Below, one piece after another: positions 50,068 to 59,095 of a stretch of 64,000 bases of DNA. Every line of letters starts with the position of its first letter. Positions within the stretch are counted from its first letter, which is position 1. The position numbers were made by a program, and so were the translations under genes. Origin of the DNA: DASUKM01 sp036278735 (lineage in GTDB: Bacteria; Acidobacteriota; Vicinamibacteria; Vicinamibacterales; 2-12-FULL-66-21). Where the stretch lies: positions 74,871-138,870 of the forward strand of contig DASUKM010000028.1 in the NCBI GenBank assembly GCA_036278735.1, read 5' to 3'. The notes under the pieces are model-generated. The model was not told the DNA's origin. It made no database searches and saw only the letters and a list, made by a program, of their open reading frames with translations.

Positions 50068-51377
50068 GCGCCACGCTCCAACGGCTGGAACCAGCCGGTG
50101 GTCCGCTGGTCTCTCGCCAGGCGGCGACGCGCGACATCCGCCACCTGTTCCGGCGTCACGGCTTCGACGCCGGCGGTAATCCGTTCGAAGTAGCCGTCAC
50201 CGGCGACTGTCGCGAAATAGCCCAGCTGGTGGGCGATGTTGGTCACGCTGTCGGTCTCGAACACCAGCCGCGCGCGCAACTGCCGCTTCGCGCGCGCGAC
50301 CTCCGCCTCGGTCAACCCGCGCGCGCGCACCTCTTCGATCGCCGCGACCGCCGCCGCTTCGAGCGACGCGAGCGACACGCCCTCGGTCGCCGTCAGCGAG
50401 AGGCTGTAGAGAAACGGTTCGGCCGTCGGAATCAGCGCGCCGCTGACCATCGAGGCGAGGCCGCGCTCGACGAGCGCCGTGTAGACGCGCGCCTTGCGCT
50501 GCGGCGGCATACCGCGGAAGCTCGACCAGAGATTCACCCCTTTCGCGCCGGTCAAGGCCGCGTCGAGCACGAGCATCGGAAAGAAATCGGCGCCCGACGC
50601 CGCCGGCGCATGCCACGCGAACTTCAGGTACGCCGTCGTGCCGTCGCGCTCGATCAGCACGCGGCGCTCCCCCACCTGCGGCGGCTCCGGCGCGCGCCGC
50701 CGCACCGGCGAGGTTCCGGCCGGAATCCGGCCGAATCGCCGATCGACGGTCCGCAGCACGTCATCGGCGTCGACGTCGCCGACGATGACGAGCGTGGCGC
50801 TCGCGGGCACGTAGTGGCGGCGGTAATGGCCGTAGAGATCGTCGCGCCCCATCGCGCGGAGGTCGTCGACCCAGCCGATGGTCGGATGCCGGTAGGGATG
50901 CGCCCTGAACGCCGTCGCCGTCACCTCGGTATCGAGGAGCTGATCGGGATCGTTGTCGCCTCCCTGCAGCTCCGAGATGATGACGGTCCGCTCCGACTCG
51001 CACTCCTCCGGTTCGTACAGGCCGTTGGTCATCCGCTCGGCTTCGATGAACAGCATCTGATCGAGCGCCGAGGGGGCGGCGGTCTCGAGATACGTCGTCT
51101 GGTCGATCCAGGTGTAGCCGTTCCAGGTTCCGCCGAACTTCTCCACGATCCCCTTCATCTGATCGCGGGAAATGTTGACCGTGCCCTTGAAGTTCATGTG
51201 CTCGACCCAGTGGGAGACACCGGTCAGGCCCGGAGGTTCGTCGCCGGAGCCCACGCGGTACCAACACCAGACCGACACCAGTGGCGCGGCATGGACTTCC
51301 TTCACGAGTACCCGCAGTCCGTTGTCGAGAGACACCGCGCGAACAGCGGGGGCGCTGGGGGCGTCGGAAACGGCCAT
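50064..51377 (-). CDS. M16 family zinc metallopeptidase, active subunit
   Basis: 437 residues. HxxEH at 56-60 (SHWVEHMNFKG), third ligand Glu136 (ISELQGGDNDPDQLLD). Starts MAVSDAPSAP: an in-frame ATG eight codons upstream is rejected because TATAAT lies exactly 7 nt before this ATG, implying a leaderless start. Likely works as a heterodimer with the next gene. First gene of the GNAT/HAD/M16 operon. Confidence 0.9.
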   Translation of the reverse strand: MAVSDAPSAPAVRAVSLDNGLRVLVKEVHAAPLVSVWCWYRVGSGDEPPGLTGVSHWVEHMNFKGTVNISRDQMKGIVEKFGGTWNGYTWIDQTTYLETAAPSALDQMLFIEAERMTNGLYEPEECESERTVIISELQGGDNDPDQLLDTEVTATAFRAHPYRHPTIGWVDDLRAMGRDDLYGHYRRHYVPASATLVIVGDVDADDVLRTVDRRFGRIPAGTSPVRRRAPEPPQVGERRVLIERDGTTAYLKFAWHAPAASGADFFPMLVLDAALTGAKGVNLWSSFRGMPPQRKARVYTALVERGLASMVSGALIPTAEPFLYSLSLTATEGVSLASLEAAAVAAIEEVRARGLTEAEVARAKRQLRARLVFETDSVTNIAHQLGYFATVAGDGYFERITAGVEAVTPEQVADVARRRLARDQRTTGWFQPLERGA

Positions 51378-51384
51378 GGGGATC

Positions 51385-51390
51385 ATTATA
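51385..51390 (-). promoter_or_regulatory. -10 box of the M16 operon (leaderless promoter)
   Basis: Consensus TATAAT on the minus strand, 7 nt from the chosen ATG. It sits in the codons of the alternative longer start, which therefore cannot be transcribed from this promoter. Confidence 0.6.
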
Positions 51391-51554
51391 GGTGCCGCCA
51401 AAGGCCATCCATGGCGGCCCGGCCGCCCCAGCCGGGCTCGCTACAGCCGAGCTACAGTGGATCGCCCCTTGCATTTTCAGGGCATGATCTGGAGCCCTCG
51501 AACCCGACTTTGCATTCCGATGAGAACAAGATATCAGCCAAGGAGGCCAGTAAC

Positions 51555-52361
51555 ATGTTGAAGCGGACGGTTTTCGGCGCCCTATGCGCCGCGGCGCTGC
51601 TCGTGGTCGCGACCGCGGCCCAGGCGCAGGACAGCGCCACCCTCACGTTGAAATCCGGCAAGCAGGTCACCGGCCAGCTCGTCGATTTGAACGCCTCTGG
51701 ATTTACGGTCAGCGTGAACGGGCAGAACCGTCAAATCCCCGAAGACGACGTCGCGGTGATCGATTTCAGCGGCGGCACGATGAGCACTGCCGACTGGGCG
51801 AAGTACAACGGCAGCCAGCAGGTCGTGCTGCGCAACGGCGACCGTGTCGACGGTCAGCTGTACGACATCAGCGGAAAGAGTCCGCTGAAGATCACCGTCA
51901 AGACGAGCAACGGCGATCGCGACCTGTCGTCGGACGACATCTCGCGCATCATCCTGGCGCGCCCCTCGAATGCCGTCGCCACCACCGGTCAGGCCGCCGG
52001 CACCTTCTCGGTGCTCGCCAATCAGCAGTGGACGCCGACCGGCATCACGGTGACGCGTGGTCAGATCCTCTCGTTCGACACGAACGGCCAGATTCAGTTG
52101 AGCGCCAACTCCGACGACGTGGCGACGTCCGCCGGATCGACGAACCAGCGCTACATCTCGGGTGCGCCCCTGCCGCGGTCGCTCGCCGGCGCGCTGATCG
52201 GACGGATCGGCAGCGGACAGCCCTTCGGGATCGGCAATCAGACCTCCGTCACGATGCCCGCGACGGGTCAGCTGTATCTCGGCATCAACGACAACAGCGT
52301 GGGCGACAACCAGGGCTCGTTCCAGGTGACGATTCAGAAGCCGGGCAGCACCCGGCCGTAA
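51555..52361 (+). CDS. Exported protein with a LecA/PA-IL-like C-terminal domain
   Basis: 268 residues. Signal peptide MLKRTVFGALCAAALLVVAT with cleavage near AAQAQDS. A repeated beta-rich N-half (TLTLKSGKQVTGQLVDLNAS and VVLRNGDRVDGQLYDIS look alike) is followed by a domain resembling the calcium-binding galactose lectin PA-IL: QQWTPTGITVTRGQILSF ... GQLYLGINDNSVGDNQGSF. The likely role is envelope or polysaccharide binding. AAGGAGG ribosome-binding sequence upstream. Confidence 0.75.
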   Translation: MLKRTVFGALCAAALLVVATAAQAQDSATLTLKSGKQVTGQLVDLNASGFTVSVNGQNRQIPEDDVAVIDFSGGTMSTADWAKYNGSQQVVLRNGDRVDGQLYDISGKSPLKITVKTSNGDRDLSSDDISRIILARPSNAVATTGQAAGTFSVLANQQWTPTGITVTRGQILSFDTNGQIQLSANSDDVATSAGSTNQRYISGAPLPRSLAGALIGRIGSGQPFGIGNQTSVTMPATGQLYLGINDNSVGDNQGSFQVTIQKPGSTRP

Positions 52362-52381
52362 CAGGCGTCGAGCGCAGACGG

Positions 52382-52419
52382 ACGAGCCGGTATTCCCGCG
52401 CGGCGGGGAGCCGGCTCGT
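52382..52419. terminator. Hairpin after the lectin-like gene
   Basis: 9-bp outer stem ACGAGCCGG/CCGGCTCGT with an inner CCCGC/GCGGG stem, 20 nt after the gene's stop. No T-tract follows, so it may act as a rho-type boundary or mRNA stabiliser rather than a classical terminator. Confidence 0.5.
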
Positions 52420-52480
52420 TCGCATGTACGGCAATCGCCGAACGGGCGTATCCGATGCCGTAGAATAAGAAGATCAGCCG

Positions 52481-55309
52481 ATGCCCAACTGGAAAGACAC
52501 GCTCAACCTGCCTCGAACCGGCTTTCCGATGAAGGCCAGCCTGCAGACGGCCGAACCGCAGGCGCTCGCCCGGTGGGCCGAGATGGGGCTGTACGACCGG
52601 ATTCGCGAGGCACGCCAGGGGCGGCCGAAGTTCGTGCTGCACGACGGACCGCCGTACGCCAACGGCCGCATCCACATGGGCACCGCGATGAACAAGATCC
52701 TGAAGGATCTCGTCGTCAAGTCGCGGACGATGCTCGGATTCGACGCGCCGTACGTGCTCGGCTACGACTGCCACGGGCTTCCGATCGAGCTGAAGGTGGA
52801 CCGCGAGCTCGGCCCGAAGAAGCGCGACATGTCGGTGGCCGACTTCCGCCGCGAGTGCCGCGCCTTCGCGACGCGCTTCATCGCCGTGATGAACCTCGAG
52901 TTCCAGCGGCTGTGCGTCTTCGGCGACTGGGATCACCTGTATCTGACGATGGACTTCCGGTACCAGGCGGCGATTGCGCGCGCGCTGGGCAAGTTCGTGG
53001 ACCAGGGGCTCGTCTACAAGGGCAAGAAGCCGGTGCACTGGTGCATCCATTGCCGCACGGCCCTGGCGGAAGCGGAAGTCGAGTACGAAGATCATTCGTC
53101 CCCCTCCATCTACGTCGAGTTCCCGCTGGCGTCGACGAGCGTGGCGGATCTCACGGCGCGGGTGCCTGCGCTGTCGGGACGCGGCGTGTCGGTCCTGATT
53201 TGGACGACGACGCCGTGGACGATTCCGTCGAACCTGGCGATCGCCTTCCACCCCGATTTCGACTATGCGGCCTACGACGTCGAGGGCCGCGCCGTCATCG
53301 TCGCCCAAGCGCTCGCGCCGGCCGTGTTCGGCCTCGTGCAGCGCGCGCCCGGCGCGCCGATCGCCCGCATGAAGGGGGGGGACCTCGAAGGCATCCGGTT
53401 CCAGCATCCGCTGTACGACCGCGAATCGGTCGGCGTGCTGGCCGAGTACGTCACGCTCGAGCAGGGCACGGGCGCCGTCCACACGGCGCCCGGCCACGGC
53501 AGCGACGACTTCAACACGGGCGTGAAGTACGGGCTTGAGATCTACGCGCCGGTCGGCCCCGGCGGACACTTCCTGCAGACGGTGGAACTGTTCGGCGGCC
53601 AGCGGGTGTTCGACGCCAATCCGCTGATCGAAGAAGCGCTGGCCGCGCGCGGCCGCCTCTGGCACCGGCAGCCGTTCCAGCATTCGTATCCGCACTGCTG
53701 GCGCTGCCACAACCCGGTAATCTTTCTGGCGACCTCCCAGTGGTTCATCGCGCTCGACGGCGTGGCGCTCGCGAACGCGCCCGCGCTCGACGGGCACGCG
53801 CCGAGTCTGCGCGAGGCGGCGCTCGACGCCGTCGATCGCCGCGTGCGGTGGATTCCCGCGTGGGGGCGGGATCGGATCCACAACATGGTCGCCAACCGGC
53901 CCGACTGGTGCATCTCGCGCCAGCGCGCCTGGGGCGTGCCGATTCCGGCCCTGGACTGCGTGGCGTGCGGCGAGGCGATCCTCACCCCGGCGCTCGTGGA
54001 GCGGGCCGCCGCCGTCTTCGATACGTACGGCGCCGACGCCTGGTACGAACGCCCGCTCGAGGAGTTCGTGCCCGAGGGGTTCGCCTGTCCGGCGTGCGGC
54101 GGGACCTCGTTCGAGCGCGAGCGCGACATCCTCGACGTGTGGTTCGACTCCGGATCGAGCCACGAGGCCGTCCTGCCCTTCCGCCCCGAGCTGACGTGGC
54201 CCGCCGACGTATATCTCGAAGGCAGCGACCAGCATCGCGGCTGGTTTCAGAGTTCGCTGCTCGTTGGCCTCGGCACGCGCGGCCGCGCCCCCTTCGAGGC
54301 GGTCATCACGCACGGATTCATCATCGACGAGGACAGCCGCAAGAAGATGTCGAAGTCGCTGGGCAACGCCATCGCCCCGCAGGACATCATCAAGGAGAGC
54401 GGCGCCGAAATCGTCCGTCTGTGGGTCGCGATGGTCGATTACCGCGAAGAGGTGCACCTCAGCAAGGAGATCCTCGCGCGCGTGGTCGAGGCGTATCGAA
54501 AAATCCGGAACACGCTCCGGTACCTGGTGTCGAACCTGTTCGACTTCACGCCGGCCGACGGCGTGCCCGTCGAGGCGATGGCGGAGGTCGATCGCTATGC
54601 GCTCGCGCGCTACGCGGCGGCCGCCACCGCCGCGCGGACCGCCTACGATGCGTACGATTTTCCGGCCATCTTCCAGATCATCAATCCGTTCACCGTGGAC
54701 CTGAGCGCGTTCTACGCCGACGTCTCCAAGGATCGCCTCTACACGTTCGGCACCGCGTCCCCCGAGCGCCGCTCGGCCCAAACGGTCATGTACATCATCG
54801 CGGACGGGCTGGCCCGCCTGCTGGCGCCGATCCTCCCCGTGACCATGGACGAGGTGTGGACCTGCCTGCCGGGATCGCGCGAGGCGTCGGTGCACCTGGC
54901 GGAATTCGCGCCGGTCGAGGCGTACGGTGCGCCCGACCCCGAGCTGCTGAACCGGTGGGCCCGGCTGATCGCGATCCGCGACGAAGTGAACCGCGCGCTC
55001 GAATCGGCGCGGCAGGCGAAGCTGATTGGCACCTCGCTCGCCGCGCGCGTCAGCATTTCGGCCTCCGGAGACGCCGCGGATCTGCTCGAACGCTACGCGG
55101 CCGACCTGCCGATGCTGTTCATCGTGTCGCAGGTCGAGCTGCGGCGCGCCGACTCCGGCCTCGAGATCGCCGTCGCCCGCGCCGGAGGAGAAAAGTGCCA
55201 GCGGTGCTGGCGGATCGTGCCGGACGTGTCGCACGAGGAGGACACCGACGGTCTGTGCGACCGCTGCCTCGACGCGCTCGCCGCAACCGCCGGACAGCCG
55301 CCCCGGTAA
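52481..55309 (+). CDS. ileS: Isoleucyl-tRNA synthetase
   Basis: 942 residues. Class I signatures: the HIGH-type PYANGRIHMGTAMNK, the editing-domain region, and KMSKS in KKMSKSLGN. The C-terminal zinc finger CQRCWRI...LCDRCLD is that of type 1 (ileS1-like) enzymes. Charges tRNA-Ile. A TAGAAT -10 box at 52461-52466 lies 14 nt upstream of the ATG. The leader is far too short for a T-box, so regulation is not T-box based. First of the ileS-lspA-lgt-rluD-NUDIX unit. Confidence 0.96.
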   Translation: MPNWKDTLNLPRTGFPMKASLQTAEPQALARWAEMGLYDRIREARQGRPKFVLHDGPPYANGRIHMGTAMNKILKDLVVKSRTMLGFDAPYVLGYDCHGLPIELKVDRELGPKKRDMSVADFRRECRAFATRFIAVMNLEFQRLCVFGDWDHLYLTMDFRYQAAIARALGKFVDQGLVYKGKKPVHWCIHCRTALAEAEVEYEDHSSPSIYVEFPLASTSVADLTARVPALSGRGVSVLIWTTTPWTIPSNLAIAFHPDFDYAAYDVEGRAVIVAQALAPAVFGLVQRAPGAPIARMKGGDLEGIRFQHPLYDRESVGVLAEYVTLEQGTGAVHTAPGHGSDDFNTGVKYGLEIYAPVGPGGHFLQTVELFGGQRVFDANPLIEEALAARGRLWHRQPFQHSYPHCWRCHNPVIFLATSQWFIALDGVALANAPALDGHAPSLREAALDAVDRRVRWIPAWGRDRIHNMVANRPDWCISRQRAWGVPIPALDCVACGEAILTPALVERAAAVFDTYGADAWYERPLEEFVPEGFACPACGGTSFERERDILDVWFDSGSSHEAVLPFRPELTWPADVYLEGSDQHRGWFQSSLLVGLGTRGRAPFEAVITHGFIIDEDSRKKMSKSLGNAIAPQDIIKESGAEIVRLWVAMVDYREEVHLSKEILARVVEAYRKIRNTLRYLVSNLFDFTPADGVPVEAMAEVDRYALARYAAAATAARTAYDAYDFPAIFQIINPFTVDLSAFYADVSKDRLYTFGTASPERRSAQTVMYIIADGLARLLAPILPVTMDEVWTCLPGSREASVHLAEFAPVEAYGAPDPELLNRWARLIAIRDEVNRALESARQAKLIGTSLAARVSISASGDAADLLERYAADLPMLFIVSQVELRRADSGLEIAVARAGGEKCQRCWRIVPDVSHEEDTDGLCDRCLDALAATAGQPPR

Positions 55310-55313
55310 TCGC

Positions 55314-55895
55314 ATGACCGAACCCATCCACGCGGATCCCGCGCCGGAGGACGAACTGGCGGGGCACGACCCCGAGACGCCGGCGGTGCGCGCGGCGCAT
55401 CCGTTCATGCGCGGAGCCGAGCTGGGGCTGATTGGGGCCGTCATCGCGCTCGATCAGCTCACCAAGTTCATCGTCCGGACGGTGCTGCCGCTCCACGACA
55501 GCCGGCACATCATCCCCAATCTGCTCGACTTCACGCACGTCCAGAACAGCGGCGCGGCCTTCGGCCTCCTGAGCGCCGCCGAGTTCCCCTACAAGTCCGC
55601 GGTGATGATCGTCGTGGCGGCGCTCGCCCTGATCGCGATCACGATCTACGCGCGCCAGCTCGGCACGCACGAGCGACTCTCGCGCTACGGCCTGGCGCTC
55701 ATTCTGGGAGGCGCGTTCGGCAACCTGATCGACCGCGCCGTGTCGGGCTACGTGGTCGATTTCGTGGACGTGTACTGGGGGGAGGCGCATTTCTGGGCGT
55801 TCAACGTCGCGGACGCCGCCATCACGATTGGCGCGATCCTCGTCCTGCTCGAAATGCTGGGGCTCGGACGGCAGCATGCATCCCATCCTGTTTGA
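55314..55895 (+). CDS. lspA: Lipoprotein signal peptidase (signal peptidase II)
   Basis: 193 residues with four membrane helices. Catalytic aspartates in GGAFGNLIDRA and FNVADAAI. Cleaves prolipoprotein signal peptides after Lgt has added diacylglycerol; here lgt follows at once and overlaps by 20 nt. An acidic N-terminal extension of ~30 residues precedes the first helix. Starts 4 nt after ileS. Confidence 0.94.
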   Translation: MTEPIHADPAPEDELAGHDPETPAVRAAHPFMRGAELGLIGAVIALDQLTKFIVRTVLPLHDSRHIIPNLLDFTHVQNSGAAFGLLSAAEFPYKSAVMIVVAALALIAITIYARQLGTHERLSRYGLALILGGAFGNLIDRAVSGYVVDFVDVYWGEAHFWAFNVADAAITIGAILVLLEMLGLGRQHASHPV

Positions 55896-56688
55896 GTCGG
55901 GCGGGCTGACCCTTTACACGTACGGCGTGCTGCTCGCCGCCGCCTATCTCGTGGGTCTCCAGTTCGCCGTCGCCCGCGCGCGCCGCCGCGGACTCGACCC
56001 GCAGCGCGTGCTGGACCTCGGCATCTGGATCATCGTCGCGGCACTGCTCGGCGCCAAGCTGCTCCTGCTGGCGATCTACCCGCGGCAATATGCGTCCGCC
56101 GGACTCGGCGGCCTCCTCGATCTCGCGCGCTCCGGCGGCGTCTTCTACGGCGGTCTGCTCGCGGCGGTCGGCGCCGCCATCTGGTACGTCCGCCGGCATC
56201 GGCTCGCACTGTGGAGCACGGCTGACGTCTTCGCGCCGGCGATTGCGCTCGGCCATGGGGTGGGCCGGCTCGGGTGTCTGCTGGCGGGCTGCTGCTACGG
56301 CCGGCCGACGACGGTGCCGTGGGCGGTGACGTTTCACAGCCAGGTGGCGCACGCGAACGTGGGGACCCCTCTGGGCATCGCGCTGCACCCGACCCAACTG
56401 TACGAGTCGGGCGCCGAACTGGTGATCCTGGCGATCCTGCTGACGCGCGAGCGTCGCGGGCGCCAGTTCCCGGGCCGGACGTTCTGGACGTACGTGCTGC
56501 TCTACGGCATCGCGCGCTTCGTCATCGAGTTCTATCGCGGCGACAACCGGGGGACGGTCTTCAGCGTGCTGTCGACGTCGCAGTTCATCTCGGCGATCCT
56601 CGTTCCGCTCGCCATCGTGATGCTGTTCGCGCTCGGCCGCACGCCGTCGCCCGCGCCGGCCGAAACGGCCCAGGCGCGTGCCGTATGA
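55876..56688 (+). CDS. lgt: Prolipoprotein diacylglyceryl transferase
   Basis: 270 residues with about seven membrane helices. Signature HGVGRLGCLLAGCCYG contains the conserved HGxxRxGC residues. Transfers diacylglycerol to the lipobox cysteine. Its gene overlaps lspA by 20 nt and rluD by ATGA, so lipoprotein processing enzymes are translated as a block. Confidence 0.95.
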   Translation: MHPILFESGGLTLYTYGVLLAAAYLVGLQFAVARARRRGLDPQRVLDLGIWIIVAALLGAKLLLLAIYPRQYASAGLGGLLDLARSGGVFYGGLLAAVGAAIWYVRRHRLALWSTADVFAPAIALGHGVGRLGCLLAGCCYGRPTTVPWAVTFHSQVAHANVGTPLGIALHPTQLYESGAELVILAILLTRERRGRQFPGRTFWTYVLLYGIARFVIEFYRGDNRGTVFSVLSTSQFISAILVPLAIVMLFALGRTPSPAPAETAQARAV

Positions 56689-57641
56689 AAGCGCACGAGC
56701 TCCAGGTCCAGGCGCAACAGGACGGCATCCGGCTCGATGCGTTTCTGGCCGCGCTGCTGCCGGAGCACTCACGATCGCAACTGCAGCGCCTGATCAAGGA
56801 CGGCCGGGTCGCCGGGCCCGGCGGCGATCTCCGCCCGAGCACGAGCGTGCGCAGCGGGCAGGTGTTCACCATCGAGATCCCGGAGCCCGTCGCGCCGCGT
56901 CCCGTCGCGGAAGCGCTGCCGCTCGACATCGTCTACGAAGACGCTGACGTCGTGGTCGTCGACAAGGCGGCCGGCATGGTCGTGCACCCCGCGGCCGGGC
57001 ACCAGGACGGCACGCTGGTCAACGCCCTGCTGCACCATGTCGACGACCTCAGCGGCGTCGGCGGCGAGCTGCGGCCGGGGATCGTGCATCGCCTCGATCG
57101 CGGGACGTCGGGCGTGATGGTCGTGGCCAAGCACGATCGGGCGCATCAGGAGCTGGCGCGGCAGTTCCAGGATCGCGAGGTCGAGAAGGAGTATGTGGCG
57201 CTCGTCTGGGGGCTCGTGCAGGCGGGCCGGCGCATCGATGCGCCGATCGGACGGGATCCCGGGCAGCGGCAGAAGATGTCGACGCGCGGCCGCCGCGCCC
57301 GGAGCGCCGTCACGCGCGTCACGAGAGCGGAGCACCTCAAGGGCGTGTCGCTGCTGCACGTCGCGATCGCCACCGGCCGCACGCACCAGATCCGCGTGCA
57401 CCTCAGCGCGATCGGCCACCCGATCGTCGGCGACGCGACCTACGGCGGCGTGCATCGCCGCGTGGCGCACGACGTGCGAGCGGTGCAGCGGCTCGAGCGG
57501 CCGTTCCTGCACGCCGCGCGGCTCGCCTTCACGCATCCCGGCGACGGCCGGCGGCTCACGTTCGAGTCGCCGCTGCCAGCCGACCTGCAGTCGGTGATCG
57601 ACGCCATCCGCCGCGCGCAGGCGGGTCCCGCGTCCGAGTGA
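56685..57641 (+). CDS. rluD: 23S rRNA pseudouridine synthase RluD-type
   Basis: 318 residues. N-terminal S4 RNA-binding domain (RLDAFLAALLPEHSRSQLQRL), then the catalytic HRLDRGTSG containing the Asp and the late motif HQIRVHLSAIGHPIVGDATYG. Makes pseudouridines in helix 69 of 23S rRNA; RluD versus RluC is inferred from the S4 domain. ATGA overlap with lgt. Confidence 0.92.
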   Translation: MKAHELQVQAQQDGIRLDAFLAALLPEHSRSQLQRLIKDGRVAGPGGDLRPSTSVRSGQVFTIEIPEPVAPRPVAEALPLDIVYEDADVVVVDKAAGMVVHPAAGHQDGTLVNALLHHVDDLSGVGGELRPGIVHRLDRGTSGVMVVAKHDRAHQELARQFQDREVEKEYVALVWGLVQAGRRIDAPIGRDPGQRQKMSTRGRRARSAVTRVTRAEHLKGVSLLHVAIATGRTHQIRVHLSAIGHPIVGDATYGGVHRRVAHDVRAVQRLERPFLHAARLAFTHPGDGRRLTFESPLPADLQSVIDAIRRAQAGPASE

Positions 57642-57654
57642 ATCGAGGCTTCCG

Positions 57655-58176
57655 ATGAGCGACGCAGAACGCATCAGCCACGACCGCGTGTTCAGCGGCC
57701 GGGTGTTCTCGGTCGACCGCGACCGCGTCCGCATGCCCAATGGACGCGAGGTCGAGGTGGACGTCGTCCGACACGCCCGGTCGGTCGTGATCCTCCCGGT
57801 GCCCGAGCCCGGCCAGGTGATCCTGATCCGGCAGTATCGCTATGCGGTCGGCAAAGTGCTCTGGGAGCTGCCGGCCGGGAGCGTCGATCCGGGCGAGACG
57901 CCGGAAGAAGCGGCGCGCCGCGAGTGCCACGAGGAAATCGGCAAGGTCCCCTCCACCGTCGTCCGGCTTGCGGCCATGCTGCCGACGCCCGGCTACTGCG
58001 ACGAAGAGATGATCTTCTTCCGGGCCTCGAGCCTCGAAGAGCCCACGTCTGCGGCGGCGCTCGACGAGGACGAAGACATCGAGCCGCGGCAGTTTGCCTT
58101 GCGCGATGCCCGCGAAATGGTCCGCCGCGGCGACATCGTCGACATGAAGACGGTCGCCGGGCTCGCGCTCCTCTGA
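57655..58176 (+). CDS. NUDIX hydrolase (ADP-ribose pyrophosphatase-like)
   Basis: 173 residues. Nudix box GSVDPGETPEEAARRECHEE (G-x5-E-x7-R-E-x2-E-E) with catalytic glutamates. Flanking features (LIRQYRYAVGKVLWELPAG) match ADP-ribose/ADP-sugar pyrophosphatases. Last gene of the ileS unit, 13 nt after rluD. Confidence 0.9.
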   Translation: MSDAERISHDRVFSGRVFSVDRDRVRMPNGREVEVDVVRHARSVVILPVPEPGQVILIRQYRYAVGKVLWELPAGSVDPGETPEEAARRECHEEIGKVPSTVVRLAAMLPTPGYCDEEMIFFRASSLEEPTSAAALDEDEDIEPRQFALRDAREMVRRGDIVDMKTVAGLALL

Positions 58177-58181
58177 ACCCC

Positions 58182-58209
58182 GCCGAACGCCTAAAGCCCG
58201 GCGCCCAAC
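58182..58209. repeat. Heptad microsatellite (GCCYAAA-type), degenerate
   Basis: GCCGAAC, GCCTAAA, GCCCGGC, GCCCAAC in phase at the junction of convergent NUDIX and HDAC-type genes; the stop codon of the HDAC-type gene (TAG on the minus strand) lies inside it. Unit resembles array C on the other side of the window. Confidence 0.55.
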
Positions 58210-59081
58210 ACGCGTGCCGTGGCGGCGTGGATGTCGACCGTATCTTCCACCTCCGTCGCGTAGCCGCCCGCCAGCACCACGGCCAGAGGGACGCCTGCCG
58301 CGGTCGCGCGCTCGACGACCACGCGGTCGCGCTCCCGAAGCCCCGCCTTGGTGAGGGCGAGGCCGCCCAGCCGATCGTGTTCGTACGGATCCGCGCCGGC
58401 CAGATAGAAGAGCAGGTCCGGGCCGGTCTCGAACACGCACGGGAGGGACGCCGCGAGGCTCGTCAGATAGCGATCGTCGCCCGCGCCGTCTTCGAAGCCG
58501 ACGTCCAGATCGCTTCGCGGCTTGAACATCGGATAGTTGTGCTGCTGATGCAGCGAACAGGTGAACACGCCGGGATCGCGCTCGAAGATCATCGCGGTGC
58601 CGTTGCCATGATGGACGTCGGCGTCGAGGATCGCGGCGCGGCCGATGGCGCCATCGCGCTGGAGCACGCGAATCGCCACCGCGACGTCGTTGAACGGACA
58701 GAAGCCCTCGCCGTGGTTCGCAAAGGCATGATGGAGGCCGCCGCCGATGTGCAGCGCACGGCCGTCTTCGAGCGCGGCCGAGGCGGCGAGGCAGGTGCCC
58801 CCCACCATCAGCCGAAAGCCATCGGCGAGCGCGGCCGTCCAGGGCAGCTCGAGCGTCGCGATCTGTTCGGGGGTGAGCTGATGCGTTCGCATCGCGTCCA
58901 GATACGCCGCCCCGTGGACGAGGGCGAGTTCGTCCCACGTCGCGGCGGCCGGCTCGACGAACCGGGAGCCGCGACACGACGGGTCGGCGCGCAGGCGCTC
59001 CGCGAGGCGGCGGTACTTGGACGTGGGCCAGATATGGCCGGGAAGATCGAACTCGTAGCGGTCGGCGTAGACGATCCGCAT
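58191..59081 (-). CDS. Histone-deacetylase-family amidohydrolase (acetoin utilisation type)
   Basis: 296 residues. Zinc/catalytic motif LDADVHHGNGTAMIF, plus HHAFANHGEGFCPFNDVAVA and GADPYEHDRLGGLALT. Bacterial members deacetylate acetylpolyamines, acetylproteins or acetoin-related molecules; substrate unknown. Starts 14 nt after lon ends upstream, same strand, so co-transcribed with Lon is possible. Convergent with NUDIX. Confidence 0.9.
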   Translation of the reverse strand: MRIVYADRYEFDLPGHIWPTSKYRRLAERLRADPSCRGSRFVEPAAATWDELALVHGAAYLDAMRTHQLTPEQIATLELPWTAALADGFRLMVGGTCLAASAALEDGRALHIGGGLHHAFANHGEGFCPFNDVAVAIRVLQRDGAIGRAAILDADVHHGNGTAMIFERDPGVFTCSLHQQHNYPMFKPRSDLDVGFEDGAGDDRYLTSLAASLPCVFETGPDLLFYLAGADPYEHDRLGGLALTKAGLRERDRVVVERATAAGVPLAVVLAGGYATEVEDTVDIHAATARVLGAGL

Positions 59082-59095
59082 ACGCGCCGCCGGGT

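Noticed and set aside
52362..52480. A T-box riboswitch upstream of ileS
   Set aside because: The gap is only ~120 nt, no T-box sequence or specifier loop.
52334..55444. 1036-residue open frame opposite ileS
   Set aside because: Mirror of ileS codon bias; no recognisable domains.
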